Positions 51,867 to 61,000 are shown, counted from the stretch's first letter. The stretch is DNA of 64,000 nucleotides from VGBO01 sp964453335 (GCA_964453335.1 CAYVOK010000006.1:62001-126000); one strand, 5' to 3'. The notes: generated from the sequence alone by a model not told the origin. Made by a program: numbers and translations.

Positions 51867-51872
51867 AGGGTA
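51867..51872 (-). promoter_or_regulatory. -10 box TACCCT of map
   Basis: Minus-strand TACCCT predicts a leader of about 31 nt that carries GAAGGA. Confidence 0.45.
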
Positions 51873-51920
51873 CCTGTTCGACCGCCCACTGCGGCCGGTC
51901 GTGCACGAGGGACGGAGGGG

Positions 51921-51926
51921 TAGCCT
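51921..51926 (+). promoter_or_regulatory. -10 box TAGCCT, leaderless promoter of mtr
   Basis: TAGCCT, 7-nt spacer GCCCGCC, GTG. It fixes the start of mycothione reductase. Confidence 0.6.
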
Positions 51927-51933
51927 GCCCGCC

Positions 51934-53325
51934 GTGCAGCAGAGCGACACAGCGACGCAGTTCGACCTGATCATCGTCGGCAGCGGTTCGGGGAACGCGA
52001 TCCCCGAGGCGATGGAGGGCTGGAGGATCGCCCTCGTCGAGAAGGGGGTCTTCGGCGGGACGTGCCTGAACCGTGGGTGCATCCCCTCGAAGATGTTCGT
52101 CCACGCCGCGGATCTGGCCGCGTCGGTCCCGCGCATGGCTCGCCTCGGCGTGCACGCGACCCTCGACCAGGTCGACTGGCCGGGCATCGTGGACCGCGTC
52201 TTCGGGCGGATCGACCCGATCGCGGCGGGAGGCGAGGAGTACCGCCGTGAACGCTGCGACAACGTGACCGTCTTCGCCGGGACGGCCCGCTTCGTCGACC
52301 GGACGACCGTCGATGTCGACGGTGTGCGGATCAGCGCTCCGAAGATCCTGCTCGCCGCCGGCGCACGTCCCGACCTGCCTGAGATCGACGGGCTCGCGTC
52401 GGTGCCCTTCCACACCTCCGACACCGTGATGCGGCTCCGGGAGCTCCCTCGCCGGATGATCGTGCTCGGTGGTGGGTTCATCGCCGCCGAGCTCGGTCAC
52501 GTCTTCGGCAGCTTCGGTGTGGAGGTGACCTTCGTCGTCCGTGGACCCCGCATGCTGCGGGATCAGGACGAGTCGGTGTCGATCCGGGCGACGGAGGAGT
52601 ACGGCCGACGGTTCGGCATCGTCACCGGTGCGACGCCACGCAGCGTCCGCCAGGAGCCGGACGGCACCATCGTCCTCACCGTCTCCCAGGACGGGACGAC
52701 CCGCGACGTCGTCGGCGACGCACTCCTCATCGCGACCGGCAGGGTCCCGAACGGTGACGTCCTCGAGGTCGCCCGGGCTGGGATCCCGACGGACGGCACC
52801 GGACGTCGGGTCCTCACCGACGAGTACCTGCGCACACCGGTGGACGGGATCTGGGCGATCGGCGACCTCACGAACGAACAGCAGCTCAAGCACCTCGCGA
52901 ATGCCGAGGCGAAGGCGGCGTTCTGGAACATCCTCCATGCGGACGATCCGTCGGTCTGGCGGCGCATCGACCGGCGGCACGTGCCGTGGGCGGTCTTCGG
53001 GTCACCACAGATCGCCGGGGTCGGGCTGCGAGAGCAGGATCTCGTCGGCGGTGATGTGCCCTACGTCGTGGCGACGAAGGACTACGGGGCCACGGCCTAC
53101 GGCTGGGCGATGGAGGACGGCACGAGCTTCTGCAAGGTCATCGCGCACCGCGACGACCGCACCCTGCTCGGCGCGCACATCATCGGCCCGCAGGCGTCGA
53201 CGCTCATCCAGCCGCTCGTCCAGGCGATGCAGTTCGGCCAGACCGTCGACCGCATCGCCCGTGACGTCTGGTACATCCACCCGGCGCTCACCGAGGTCGT
53301 GGAGAACGCGCTGCTCGACCTCTGA
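51934..53325 (+). CDS. mtr: mycothione reductase
   Basis: 463 residues, class I pyridine-nucleotide disulfide oxidoreductase. FAD motif DLIIVGSGSGNAI, redox-active pair GGTCLNRGCIPSK, NADPH-binding MIVLGGGFIAAELGHVFGSFG, second FAD motif GIWAIGDLTN and the C-terminal dimer motif WYIHPALTEVVENALL. The GSGSGN N-terminus and the C-terminal HPA(L)TE pattern fit mycothione reductase better than lipoamide or mercuric reductase. It keeps mycothiol reduced. Confidence 0.9.
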   Translation: MQQSDTATQFDLIIVGSGSGNAIPEAMEGWRIALVEKGVFGGTCLNRGCIPSKMFVHAADLAASVPRMARLGVHATLDQVDWPGIVDRVFGRIDPIAAGGEEYRRERCDNVTVFAGTARFVDRTTVDVDGVRISAPKILLAAGARPDLPEIDGLASVPFHTSDTVMRLRELPRRMIVLGGGFIAAELGHVFGSFGVEVTFVVRGPRMLRDQDESVSIRATEEYGRRFGIVTGATPRSVRQEPDGTIVLTVSQDGTTRDVVGDALLIATGRVPNGDVLEVARAGIPTDGTGRRVLTDEYLRTPVDGIWAIGDLTNEQQLKHLANAEAKAAFWNILHADDPSVWRRIDRRHVPWAVFGSPQIAGVGLREQDLVGGDVPYVVATKDYGATAYGWAMEDGTSFCKVIAHRDDRTLLGAHIIGPQASTLIQPLVQAMQFGQTVDRIARDVWYIHPALTEVVENALLDL

Positions 53326-53371
53326 GCCGCCGACCTGCACGGCGGGGGAGCGGTGCGCAAGGATGCCCCCC

Positions 53372-54268
53372 ATGGGTCTCCTCGGTGCGCGACCGTCTGG
53401 CGCCGCTCGTCTCCGTCGCCTGCTCGAGCGTCCCGAACCGCTCTGCGCTCCCGGTGCCTACGACGCGCTGAGCGCCAGGCTCGTCGCCGAGGCCGGGTTC
53501 GACGCGGTGTACCTCACGGGTTTCGGCGCCTCGGCGTCGGTGCTCGGTCGCCCCGACGTCGGTCTCCTCACGGGCACGGAGATGGCGGGCCACGCCGAAC
53601 GTCTCGTCGACGCGATCGACGTCCCGCTCGTCGCGGACGCCGACACCGGCTACGGGAACGTCCTCAACGTGATCCGTACGGTGCGTGCCTACGAGCGGGC
53701 CGGGGTGGCGGCGTTGCACCTCGAGGACCAGGTGGCGCCGAAGAAGTGCGGTCACCTCGCCGGCAAGGCCGTCGTCCCCGTCGAGGAGCACGCGGCGAAG
53801 ATCCGTGCCGCGGTCGCCGCCCGGACCGATCCCGACACGGTGATCATCGCCCGGACCGACGCACGGGCGGTGGAGGGGTTCGACGCGGCGATCGAGCGCG
53901 CCGAGAGCTACGCGGCCGCCGGTGCGGACGTGCTGTTCGTCGAGGCACCGCAGTCGGTCGAGGAGATCGCCGAGGTCGCGCGACGGCTCGCAGGCCACAC
54001 CCTGCTGTTCAACTGGGCCGAGGGCGGCAGGACGCCTGCGATCCCGCTCGCCGACCTGCACGCCCTCGGGTACCGGATCGTCATCTTCCCGTTGACGGCG
54101 CTGCTCTCGGCCACCACGGCGGTCCGCGCGGCGCTCGCGTCGTTGCGGGCGACCGGGACACCGCAGGCGGCGATGGAGGAGGGGCGGCTGACCACCTTCG
54201 GCTCCTTCGTCGACGATCTGGGCCTGCCCGAGGTGTACGACCTCGAGCGCCGCTTCCTTTCCGACTGA
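53372..54268 (+). CDS. isocitrate lyase/PEP mutase family protein
   Basis: 298 residues, too short for isocitrate lyase. CAPGAYDALSARLVAEAGFDAVYLTGFG, PLVADADTGYG and LEDQVAPKKCGHLAGK carry the metal site and the catalytic KKCGH loop. Members include methylisocitrate lyase, oxaloacetate decarboxylase and phosphonate mutases. EH of the loop fits a C-C lyase. Followed 22 nt later by an acyl-CoA dehydrogenase, so an acyl-CoA/propionate link is possible but unproven. Confidence 0.85.
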   Translation: MGLLGARPSGAARLRRLLERPEPLCAPGAYDALSARLVAEAGFDAVYLTGFGASASVLGRPDVGLLTGTEMAGHAERLVDAIDVPLVADADTGYGNVLNVIRTVRAYERAGVAALHLEDQVAPKKCGHLAGKAVVPVEEHAAKIRAAVAARTDPDTVIIARTDARAVEGFDAAIERAESYAAAGADVLFVEAPQSVEEIAEVARRLAGHTLLFNWAEGGRTPAIPLADLHALGYRIVIFPLTALLSATTAVRAALASLRATGTPQAAMEEGRLTTFGSFVDDLGLPEVYDLERRFLSD

Positions 54269-54290
54269 TCCCGAACCGGGGGAGACCACC

Positions 54291-55451
54291 ATGGACTTCG
54301 AGCTCGACGACGAACACCGCATGTTCCGGGACACGATGCGGACGTTCGTGGACCGTGAGATCCGCCCCGTGGCGCGGGAGTGGGAGCAGTCGGGTCGGTA
54401 CCCGACCGAGATCGTCGCGACGATGGGGGAGTTGGGCCTGTTCGGTCTCACGATCCCGGAGTCCCACGGCGGCCTCGGCGCCGACCTCGTCACCCTCGCC
54501 ATCGCGTTCGAGGAGATCGCTCGTGGCTGGATGGGTGTGGCCGGCATCCTCGGCAGCCACTCGCTCGCCTGCAAGATGATCGCCGACCACGGCACGGACG
54601 AGCAGAAGCAGCGGTTCCTGCCGGACCTCGCCACCGGGAAGCGGCGCACGTGCATCGCGCTGACCGAGCCCGATGCCGGGTCGGATCTGCAGAGCATCAC
54701 GACCCGGGCCGTCCGCGACGGTGACGAGTACGTCCTCAACGGCACGAAGATGTGGATCACGAACGCCCGCTTCGCCGACCCGATGCCCGTCCTGTGCAAG
54801 ACCGACGCGTCGATCGAGCCACGTCACCGGGGCATGAGCGTGATCCTCGTCGAGGCCGGCACGCCCGGTCTCGAGGTGCTCCGGGACATCGGGAAGCTCG
54901 GGTACAAGGGCCCGGAGAGCTGCGAGGTGGTGCTCCGGGACGTCCGGGTCCCGGCTGCGAACCTGCTCGGCGGGGTCGAAGGTCGCGGCATGGTGCAGGT
55001 GCTGTCCGCGCTCGAGGTCGGGCGGATCAACGTGGCGGCGCGTGCCGTCGGGGTCGCCCAGGCGGCCTACGACTACGCCCGTGACTACTCGGGTGAGCGC
55101 AAGGCGTTCGGCCAGCCGATCTCGGGGTTCCAGGCGGTCCAGCACAAGCTCGCCGACATGGCGACCGGTGTGCAGGCCGCCCGGTTGCTCACCTGGTGGG
55201 CGGCGTCACGCGCGGATGCCGGGGGGAGGGCCGACACGGAAACGGGCATGGCGAAGTTGTTCGCGTCCGAGCTCGCACTCACCGCGGCGTTGGACTCCAT
55301 GCGCATCCACGGCGGGTACGGGTACTCCACCGAGTTCGAGGTGGAGCGGCTCTACCGTGACGCACCGTTGATGGCGATCGGCGAGGGCACGAGCGACATC
55401 CTCCGGGGCGTTATCGCCCGGTCGCTCCTCGCCGGCTGGTCGGGCGACTGA
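54291..55451 (+). CDS. acyl-CoA dehydrogenase, short/medium-chain type
   Basis: 386 residues. Canonical ACAD: CIALTEPDAGSDLQSITTRA, LNGTKMWITNARFAD, the Arg-rich IHGGYGYSTEFEVERLYRDA and IGEGTSDILRGVIARSLL, which retains the catalytic Glu just before GT. FAD-dependent oxidation of acyl-CoA, electrons to ETF. Purine-rich GGGGGAG upstream of the ATG. The only one of four ACADs here with the Glu in the standard place. Confidence 0.92.
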   Translation: MDFELDDEHRMFRDTMRTFVDREIRPVAREWEQSGRYPTEIVATMGELGLFGLTIPESHGGLGADLVTLAIAFEEIARGWMGVAGILGSHSLACKMIADHGTDEQKQRFLPDLATGKRRTCIALTEPDAGSDLQSITTRAVRDGDEYVLNGTKMWITNARFADPMPVLCKTDASIEPRHRGMSVILVEAGTPGLEVLRDIGKLGYKGPESCEVVLRDVRVPAANLLGGVEGRGMVQVLSALEVGRINVAARAVGVAQAAYDYARDYSGERKAFGQPISGFQAVQHKLADMATGVQAARLLTWWAASRADAGGRADTETGMAKLFASELALTAALDSMRIHGGYGYSTEFEVERLYRDAPLMAIGEGTSDILRGVIARSLLAGWSGD

Positions 55452-55460
55452 GGATCGATC

Positions 55461-56456
55461 TCAGGACGGGCGCTCGGCGCTGAACCGCCGCAGCGTGGAG
55501 GTCGCCGGGTGGGCCTGGACGGCCTCTCGGAGCCGGGCACCGGTCGCCTCGAGGTACCGGCGGGTCGTGTCGAGCGACGCGTGGCCGAGCAGTTCCTGCA
55601 GCTCCACGACGTCGACCCCGTGGTCGAGCGCGCTCGTCGCGAACGTGTGGCGCAGGGCGTGCACGAGGGCACCCTCGGGTACCTGGGCACGCATGCCGGC
55701 ACGGCGGTAGAGCTTGTCGACCCAGTGCTGCACCTGTTGGCGGGTCGGACGGTCACCCGTGTCGGCGCGGACGAACAGCGGGGTGGTCGGATGGTCGAGC
55801 GCATGGGTGGGGAACCGTTCGGCCCGCTCGCGCAGGTACCTCCCGAGCACGTCTTCGTAGGGCTCCTCGACGGGGACCGTGCGGGGCTTGCCACCCTTGC
55901 CGACGACGACGAGTCGGCGTGCGCCCGGCGGCCCCTCGAGGCTGCCGACCGTCAGGCCGATCGCCTCGCTGAGCCGGAGCCCGGTCACGACGAAGGTCGC
56001 CACGAGGGCGAGGTCGCGGGCCGGCCACGGATGCCGCCCGGTCGGGTCCGTCTCGGCCGCAGTGGCGAGCAGGACCGCGACGGCATCCTCCCGGTGGATG
56101 ACCTTTGCCCGGGTCCGGGGCTGGCGAGGTGGCACGATGGCACGCATGGGATTTGCCTCGGTCACCTCGTCGGCGACGAGCACGTCGAAGAAGGCGTTCC
56201 ACGCGCTCCAGGCCCGCCGTACCGAGGCGGCTGCGTGATCCGAGGCCCACGACGCGAAGCCGGCTCGGACCGCCCGCCGGTCGAGGTCGTCGATCGTCAG
56301 TGCGTCGGCGGCGACACCGAGTTCCGTCGCGATGCGCGTCGCAATGCCTTCGAGGTCACGTCGGTACGCGGCGATGGTGTGCGGCGAGGGCTTCCTCGTG
56401 CGGAGTTCCACCATGAATCGGTCGACCGCCGTGGCGAAGCACAGGTTATCTGGCAT
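55461..56456 (-). CDS. Xer-family tyrosine recombinase
   Basis: 331 residues. N-terminal SAM-like core-binding domain (AVDRFMVELRTRKPSPHTIAAYRRDLEG), then the catalytic domain: Arg in TGLRLSEAIGL, Lys in VVGKGGKPRTVPV, HALRHTFAT (His-x-x-Arg), GHASLDTTRRYL (His ... Tyr nucleophile). The length fits XerC/XerD. An ATG 6 nt upstream is the alternative. The start codon lies within a dif-like inverted repeat, and the predicted -10 (CATAAT) is inside the same site. Confidence 0.88.
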   Translation of the reverse strand: MPDNLCFATAVDRFMVELRTRKPSPHTIAAYRRDLEGIATRIATELGVAADALTIDDLDRRAVRAGFASWASDHAAASVRRAWSAWNAFFDVLVADEVTEANPMRAIVPPRQPRTRAKVIHREDAVAVLLATAAETDPTGRHPWPARDLALVATFVVTGLRLSEAIGLTVGSLEGPPGARRLVVVGKGGKPRTVPVEEPYEDVLGRYLRERAERFPTHALDHPTTPLFVRADTGDRPTRQQVQHWVDKLYRRAGMRAQVPEGALVHALRHTFATSALDHGVDVVELQELLGHASLDTTRRYLEATGARLREAVQAHPATSTLRRFSAERPS

Positions 56457-56475
56457 AACCATGATTATGCCAGAT
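56448..56475. other. dif-like recombination site / perfect inverted repeat at the xer start
   Basis: Arms of 11 bp, ATCTGGCATAA and TTATGCCAGAT, separated by a 6-bp centre CCATGA. The CATAA-N6-TTATG core and the 11-6-11 geometry are those of bacterial dif sites bound by XerC/XerD. Unlike E. coli dif the arms are perfectly symmetric. It covers the ATG and first three codons of the recombinase and its minus-strand CATAAT -10 box (56464-56469), 7 nt before the ATG. Confidence 0.65.
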
Positions 56476-56500
56476 TCCGAAACGGTTGCGACGGACCCCG

Positions 56501-57616
56501 ATGACCCCACCCCCGGAACTCGTCCGGCTCGGATGGGACGCCGTCGTCGACGAGTTCGCCCGTCCGCAACTCGCGCTCGGGCGTTCGGTCGGCCGCGTCA
56601 GCGCGACGTCACGCGGGTTCGACACCGTCTGGACCGTGGACGGCGACGTCCTGACCGATCGGTCGCTCGCCAGGCACCGTGCCGCCGGGCTCGACGGTCC
56701 TCCCGTCGTCGGTGACTGGGCAGCCGTCGAGCGCATCGACGACGCCGCCGCGATCGTCGCGCTCGCCCCCCGACGGGGTGTCGTCGTGCGTCGTGACCCC
56801 GGTGAGCACGCCGAGGCCCAGGTGGTCGCTGCGAACGTCGACGTCGTCGGCTGCGTGTTCGCCCTCGACCGACCGGTGCGACTCCGGCGCGTGGAGCGGC
56901 TGCTCGTCATCGTCCACGAGGGTGGGGCGCGACCTGTCGTGCTGCTGACCAAGTGCGACGCCGTCGACGATCCCTCCGCGGTCCTCGCCGAGCTGGCAGG
57001 GCTCCCCGACCCGCCGGAGGTGGTCCTCACGTCGGTGCGCACCGGGGTCGGCGTCGACGAGCTCCGACGCCTCCTGCTGCCCGATCGCACGCTCGCGCTC
57101 CTCGGTGAGTCGGGGGCCGGGAAGTCGACGCTCACCAACGCGCTCGTCGGCACCGAATCGCAGTCGGTCGGCGCCGTGCGTGCGAAGGACCGCCGGGGCC
57201 GGCACACCACGACCGTGCGACGGCTGCTCCCCTGTCCGGACGGTGGCGCGGTCATCGACACGCCCGGCCTGCGGGCGCTCGGCATGTGGGACACGGCGGA
57301 GGGAATCGCCGAGGCGTTCCCCGAGATCGCCGCGCTCGCCGCCCGCTGCCGGTTCCGGAACTGCATGCACCGTGACGAACCGGGATGTGCGGTCCGCAAG
57401 GCGGTCGCTTCGGGCTCCCTCCCCCGCGCCCGGCACCGGAGCTACCTCGACCTCGTCCACGAGCTCGAGGACGTCGAGGGGCGGCGGGTCGCACGGGTGC
57501 GACGCCGGGGCGAGGGCAGGCGCCCGCGTCCGGCGCCGACCGACCACGCCGATCCGGACGTGCTCGACGAGATCGCCGACCTGCGCGACGACCCCGACGG
57601 GAACGGTCGGGCCTGA
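56501..57616 (+). CDS. rsgA: ribosome small-subunit GTPase RsgA
   Basis: 371 residues. OB-like N-terminal domain, circularly permuted GTPase: LLTKCDAVDD (G4) precedes GESGAGKSTLTNAL (G1) and VIDTPGLRALG (G3). The zinc finger CRFRNCMHRDEPGC closes the protein before a basic tail. It helps mature the 30S subunit. ATG start; a TTG 15 nt upstream is less likely. Divergent from the recombinase. Confidence 0.94.
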   Translation: MTPPPELVRLGWDAVVDEFARPQLALGRSVGRVSATSRGFDTVWTVDGDVLTDRSLARHRAAGLDGPPVVGDWAAVERIDDAAAIVALAPRRGVVVRRDPGEHAEAQVVAANVDVVGCVFALDRPVRLRRVERLLVIVHEGGARPVVLLTKCDAVDDPSAVLAELAGLPDPPEVVLTSVRTGVGVDELRRLLLPDRTLALLGESGAGKSTLTNALVGTESQSVGAVRAKDRRGRHTTTVRRLLPCPDGGAVIDTPGLRALGMWDTAEGIAEAFPEIAALAARCRFRNCMHRDEPGCAVRKAVASGSLPRARHRSYLDLVHELEDVEGRRVARVRRRGEGRRPRPAPTDHADPDVLDEIADLRDDPDGNGRA

Positions 57617-57649
57617 CCGTCCCGCTCCGCCGTGCGGCGCAGGACAACC

Positions 57650-57655
57650 TACGCT
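57650..57655 (+). promoter_or_regulatory. -10 box TACGCT, leaderless promoter of J-domain gene
   Basis: TACGCT, 6-nt spacer GCCGCC, GTG. Confidence 0.5.
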
Positions 57656-57661
57656 GCCGCC

Positions 57662-58405
57662 GTGGCGGTCTTCCCGACCGATGCAGACCTCTACGGACGG
57701 CTCGGCGTCCGCCCCGACGCGGACCCGTCCGAACTCCGTGCCGCGTACCGGCGGCTCGCCCGGGCGCACCACCCGGACCTGATCGGCGTCGACGGGCGGG
57801 CGGACGACGACCTGCAGCGGCGGATGGCCGAGGTCAACGAAGCCTGGTCGATCCTGTCCGATCCGGCGCGCCGGCGCGACTACGACCGCACCCTTGCGGC
57901 CCGGAGGCTCGCCGCCACTGTCGCGCCGTTCCGGCGTGACGCCGACCTGCGACCTCCCGCCGCCCGGCGGCCACAGCCCGGCGAACGCCGCGAGGCGTGG
58001 CTCCAGAGCATCCGGGTCCGGATCCGGTTCCTCGCCGCGCTCGCCGGCCGTTCGGCGGTGCAGACGCTCCTCGTCCGTCATCCCGGCACGGCACGCCTCG
58101 ACTGGGAGGAGCGGGTCGGCCCGATCCTCGACCTCCTCGTCCTCGACACCGAGGCGCGAGTGCGGGCCGCTCGGGCGGCAGGCGCCGCCCCGCTCGATCT
58201 CGCGAACGCGGCGTTGCTCGTCGGTCTCCTCGCCGTCGCCGACCAGACCGTCGAGGAGGCGCGTCGCCGTGGGGGTGCGACGGAGGAGGACCGGCGCAGG
58301 GCGGAGCTCGTCGACCGCATGTTCGCGACCCTCGCCCACGAACTCCCCTTCGAGCTCGTCCGTGCCCTCGGTGATGCGCCGCGGACCCTCCGACGCCTTC
58401 GGTAA
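57662..58405 (+). CDS. J-domain protein (DnaJ-like)
   Basis: 247 residues. J-domain (residues 8-75) with DLYGRLGVRPDADPSELRAAYRRLARAHHPDL and the HPD tripeptide, ending NEAWSILSDPARRRDYD. No zinc-finger or C-terminal DnaJ substrate domains. The rest is a basic linker and an all-helical domain of unknown kind. Likely stimulates DnaK on a special client. Confidence 0.85.
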   Translation: MAVFPTDADLYGRLGVRPDADPSELRAAYRRLARAHHPDLIGVDGRADDDLQRRMAEVNEAWSILSDPARRRDYDRTLAARRLAATVAPFRRDADLRPPAARRPQPGERREAWLQSIRVRIRFLAALAGRSAVQTLLVRHPGTARLDWEERVGPILDLLVLDTEARVRAARAAGAAPLDLANAALLVGLLAVADQTVEEARRRGGATEEDRRRAELVDRMFATLAHELPFELVRALGDAPRTLRRLR

Positions 58406-58408
58406 GGT
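58403..58408 (+). promoter_or_regulatory. -10 box TAAGGT overlapping J-domain stop
   Basis: TAAGGT includes the TAA stop of the J-domain gene and predicts a leader of about 19 nt carrying GCGGAGGA before the acyl-CoA dehydrogenase ATG. Confidence 0.45.
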
Positions 58409-58433
58409 GCGCGGGCGAAGGGCGGAGGACCCC

Positions 58434-59696
58434 ATGACGATGACGACGACCACGACGACCGCTGCGATCACCCCCGAGGAGGAGGCGGCGTTCCGGCAGC
58501 GTGTCCGGGAGTTCCTCACCGCCAACGCCCGGCCGAAGGCCGCCCGCGGTGACGATGCGGCTCCCCCGTCGCTCGAACCCGAGAGCGCCGAGGAGATCGA
58601 GGCGTCGAAGCGGTTCCAGGCGGCGCTGATGGACGCCGGTCTCGGCTTCATCACCTGGCCCCGGGAGGCCGGCGGGCAGGGCCTCACCGGCCGCCATCTC
58701 GAGCTGTTCAACGAGGAGGCGGCCACCTACGAGCTGCCGATCGGGATCTACCAGATCGGGCACGGCATGTGCGCGCCGACCATCCTCGAGTTCGGCACCC
58801 CCGAGCAGCGAGCCACCCACCTGCCGGATCTCCTGCGGGGTTCGAAGATCTGGTGCCAGCTCTACTCCGAGCCCGGTGCCGGGTCGGACGTGGCATCGCT
58901 GCAGACCAAGGCCGTGCGCGACGGGGACGAGTTCGTCGTCAACGGGCAGAAGGTGTGGACGTCGGGCGCCCACTACTCCGACTTCGGCATCCTCATCGCC
59001 CGCACCGATCCCGACGCCCCGAAGCACCGCGGCATCTCGATGTTCATCGTCGACATGCGCACGCCGGGCATCGAGTTCCGACCGCTGCGGCAGATCACGG
59101 GTGAGGCGAACTTCAACGAGGTCTTCTTCACCGACGCGCGGATCCCTGCGGCGAACCTGCTCGGCACCGAGAACGACGGCTGGCGCCTCGCGGTCGCGCT
59201 CCTCATGAACGAGCGCGTGGCGATCGGTGCGGCGGGCGAGGGTCCGAGCCACGGCGGTTCGGCGCCGCTGATCCGTCTCGCCCGGGCGACCGGCGCGATC
59301 GGCGACCCGGTCGTCCGGCAGGGTCTCGCCGACATCTACACCCGTGAGACGATCATGAAGTTCATCGGTCTCCGCATCCGTGCCGCGCAGAAGGCAGGGC
59401 GTGCTCCCGGTCCCGAGGGTTCGCTCGCGAAGCTCGCCGGCGCGGTCCTCGCCCGCCGATCGTCCGACCTCGCGATCCGCATCGCAGGAGCGGCCGGCCA
59501 GGCGTGGGACGAGGGCGACACCCGGGGAGCCCGCTGGTCGCTCGGCGTGCTGTCCGCGCCGGCGCACGCGATCGCCGGCGGCACGAACGAGATCCAGCGC
59601 GGCATCATCGGCGAACGAGTCCTCGGGCTGCCGAAGGAGCCCGCGGTCGACCGCGACCTCCCCTTCAAGGACCTGCGGGTCGGTACCGAACGCTGA
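58434..59696 (+). CDS. acyl-CoA dehydrogenase family protein
   Basis: 420 residues. Thr-rich N-terminus, then ACAD domains: FITWPREAGGQGLTGRHLEL, YSEPGAGSDVASLQTKA, NGQKVWTSGAH, RPLRQITGEANFNEVFFTDARIP and IAGGTNEIQRGIIGERVLGLPKEP. The residue before GT is Gly, not Glu. Close in sequence to the acyl-CoA dehydrogenase at 2.7 kb. Convergent with a third paralogue; the stops are 31 nt apart. Confidence 0.9.
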   Translation: MTMTTTTTTAAITPEEEAAFRQRVREFLTANARPKAARGDDAAPPSLEPESAEEIEASKRFQAALMDAGLGFITWPREAGGQGLTGRHLELFNEEAATYELPIGIYQIGHGMCAPTILEFGTPEQRATHLPDLLRGSKIWCQLYSEPGAGSDVASLQTKAVRDGDEFVVNGQKVWTSGAHYSDFGILIARTDPDAPKHRGISMFIVDMRTPGIEFRPLRQITGEANFNEVFFTDARIPAANLLGTENDGWRLAVALLMNERVAIGAAGEGPSHGGSAPLIRLARATGAIGDPVVRQGLADIYTRETIMKFIGLRIRAAQKAGRAPGPEGSLAKLAGAVLARRSSDLAIRIAGAAGQAWDEGDTRGARWSLGVLSAPAHAIAGGTNEIQRGIIGERVLGLPKEPAVDRDLPFKDLRVGTER

Positions 59697-59727
59697 TCGG
59701 GGCGACGGTCGCCCGCCGCCCCGCCGA

Positions 59728-60969
59728 TCAGTTCGCCCGCCAGGGGCCTTCGTCGGCCCGGGGCTCCTTGGGGAGACCGAGCACGCGCTCCCCCACGATG
59801 TTCTTCTGGATCTGCGAGGCGCCGGCGTAGATGGTGCCGGAGCGGGCGCGCATGGCGACCTCGTTCCACGACCGTGGCGACGACGGCGCCCCGACGGCGT
59901 CCCCACCGATGCCCGAGGCGGCGGGGCGACCTTCGAGGAGCATGCCCTCGGCACCCCAGATGTCGACGGCGAGCTGGGTGACCACACGGTGGTACTCCGA
60001 CCACAGCAGCTTCATGAGGGACGACTCCGGACCGGGGCGGCCACCGGCGAGCACGGTCGACAGGGTGCGCAGACCCATCCACCGCATGATCTCCACGGTG
60101 CTGTGGCACGCGGTCATGCGGTCCCGGACGATCGGGTCGTCGAGGACACCCCGCTCGCGTGCGAGGGCGACGAGACGGTCGAGCTCCTCGCGGAAGGTGA
60201 TCGACAGCGTCGTCGCCCTCCCGCCGCGCTCGAAGCCGAGGAGGGTGTTCGCGACACCCCAGCCCTTGTCGACCTCACCCACGACGTTCTCCCGTGCCGT
60301 GCGCGCCTCGGTGAAGAACACCTCGTTGAACTCGTGACCGCGGGCGATGTTGATGATCGGCCGCACCTCGATCCCGGGCTGCTCCATCGGCACGAGGAGG
60401 AACGTGATCCCGGCGTGCTTCGGCTGGTGCGGCGACGTGCGGGTGAGCACGAAGATCCAGTTCGCGGTCTGGGCGTTCGACGTCCAGATCTTCTGACCGT
60501 CGATCACCCATTCGTCACCGTCGAGCCGGGCACGGGTGCCGAGGTTCGCGAGGTCGGAACCGGCGTCCGGCTCGGAGTACCCCTGGCACCAGCGGTCCGT
60601 GCCGTCGAGGATCCGCGGGAGGTAGTAGCGCTTCTGCTCCTCGGTACCGCACACCATGACCGTCGGCCCGACCATGCCGATACCGAAGCCGTCGTTCGGT
60701 GAACCGGTGGGCACCCCGGCCCGGGCGAACTCCTCGGAGATCACGACCTGCTCGAGGTCGGTGAGCCCGGCACCGCCGTACTCCTTCGGCCAGGCGACGG
60801 CGAGGAGCTGGTGCTCGGCGAGGGTCGCACGCCAGGAGGCGACGAACGCCCGGCGCTCGTCCGGCGAGAGCGCGCCGACGCCCTCCCAGTCGCTCGGGAG
60901 GTTCGTGCGCAGGAACGCGCGAATCTTCTCCCGGTAGTTCTCGGCTTCGGCGGAATAGGTCGGTCGCAT
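59728..60969 (-). CDS. acyl-CoA dehydrogenase family protein
   Basis: 413 residues. WPKEYGGAGLTDLEQVVISEEFARAG, YSEPDAGSDLANLGTRARL, DGQKIWTSNAQTANW, INIARGHEFNEVFFTEAR and YAGASQIQKNIVGERVLGLPKEP place it in the FadE group that carries Gly/Ala where the SCAD/MCAD glutamate lies. GGAGGA 7 nt upstream favours the ATG at 60969 over 60984, which lies in that ribosome site. Fatty-acid or sterol-side-chain substrate is unknown. Confidence 0.88.
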   Translation of the reverse strand: MRPTYSAEAENYREKIRAFLRTNLPSDWEGVGALSPDERRAFVASWRATLAEHQLLAVAWPKEYGGAGLTDLEQVVISEEFARAGVPTGSPNDGFGIGMVGPTVMVCGTEEQKRYYLPRILDGTDRWCQGYSEPDAGSDLANLGTRARLDGDEWVIDGQKIWTSNAQTANWIFVLTRTSPHQPKHAGITFLLVPMEQPGIEVRPIINIARGHEFNEVFFTEARTARENVVGEVDKGWGVANTLLGFERGGRATTLSITFREELDRLVALARERGVLDDPIVRDRMTACHSTVEIMRWMGLRTLSTVLAGGRPGPESSLMKLLWSEYHRVVTQLAVDIWGAEGMLLEGRPAASGIGGDAVGAPSSPRSWNEVAMRARSGTIYAGASQIQKNIVGERVLGLPKEPRADEGPWRAN

Positions 60970-61000
60970 CCGGCGGTCCTCCATGCGGTGGCTGCGCAGG

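Noticed and set aside
55461..56475. Prophage or integrative element suggested by the tyrosine recombinase, with the holin-like gene at 26 kb
   Set aside because: Neighbours are housekeeping genes, there are no phage structural genes, no tRNA with att repeats, and base composition does not change; the recombinase fits Xer better.
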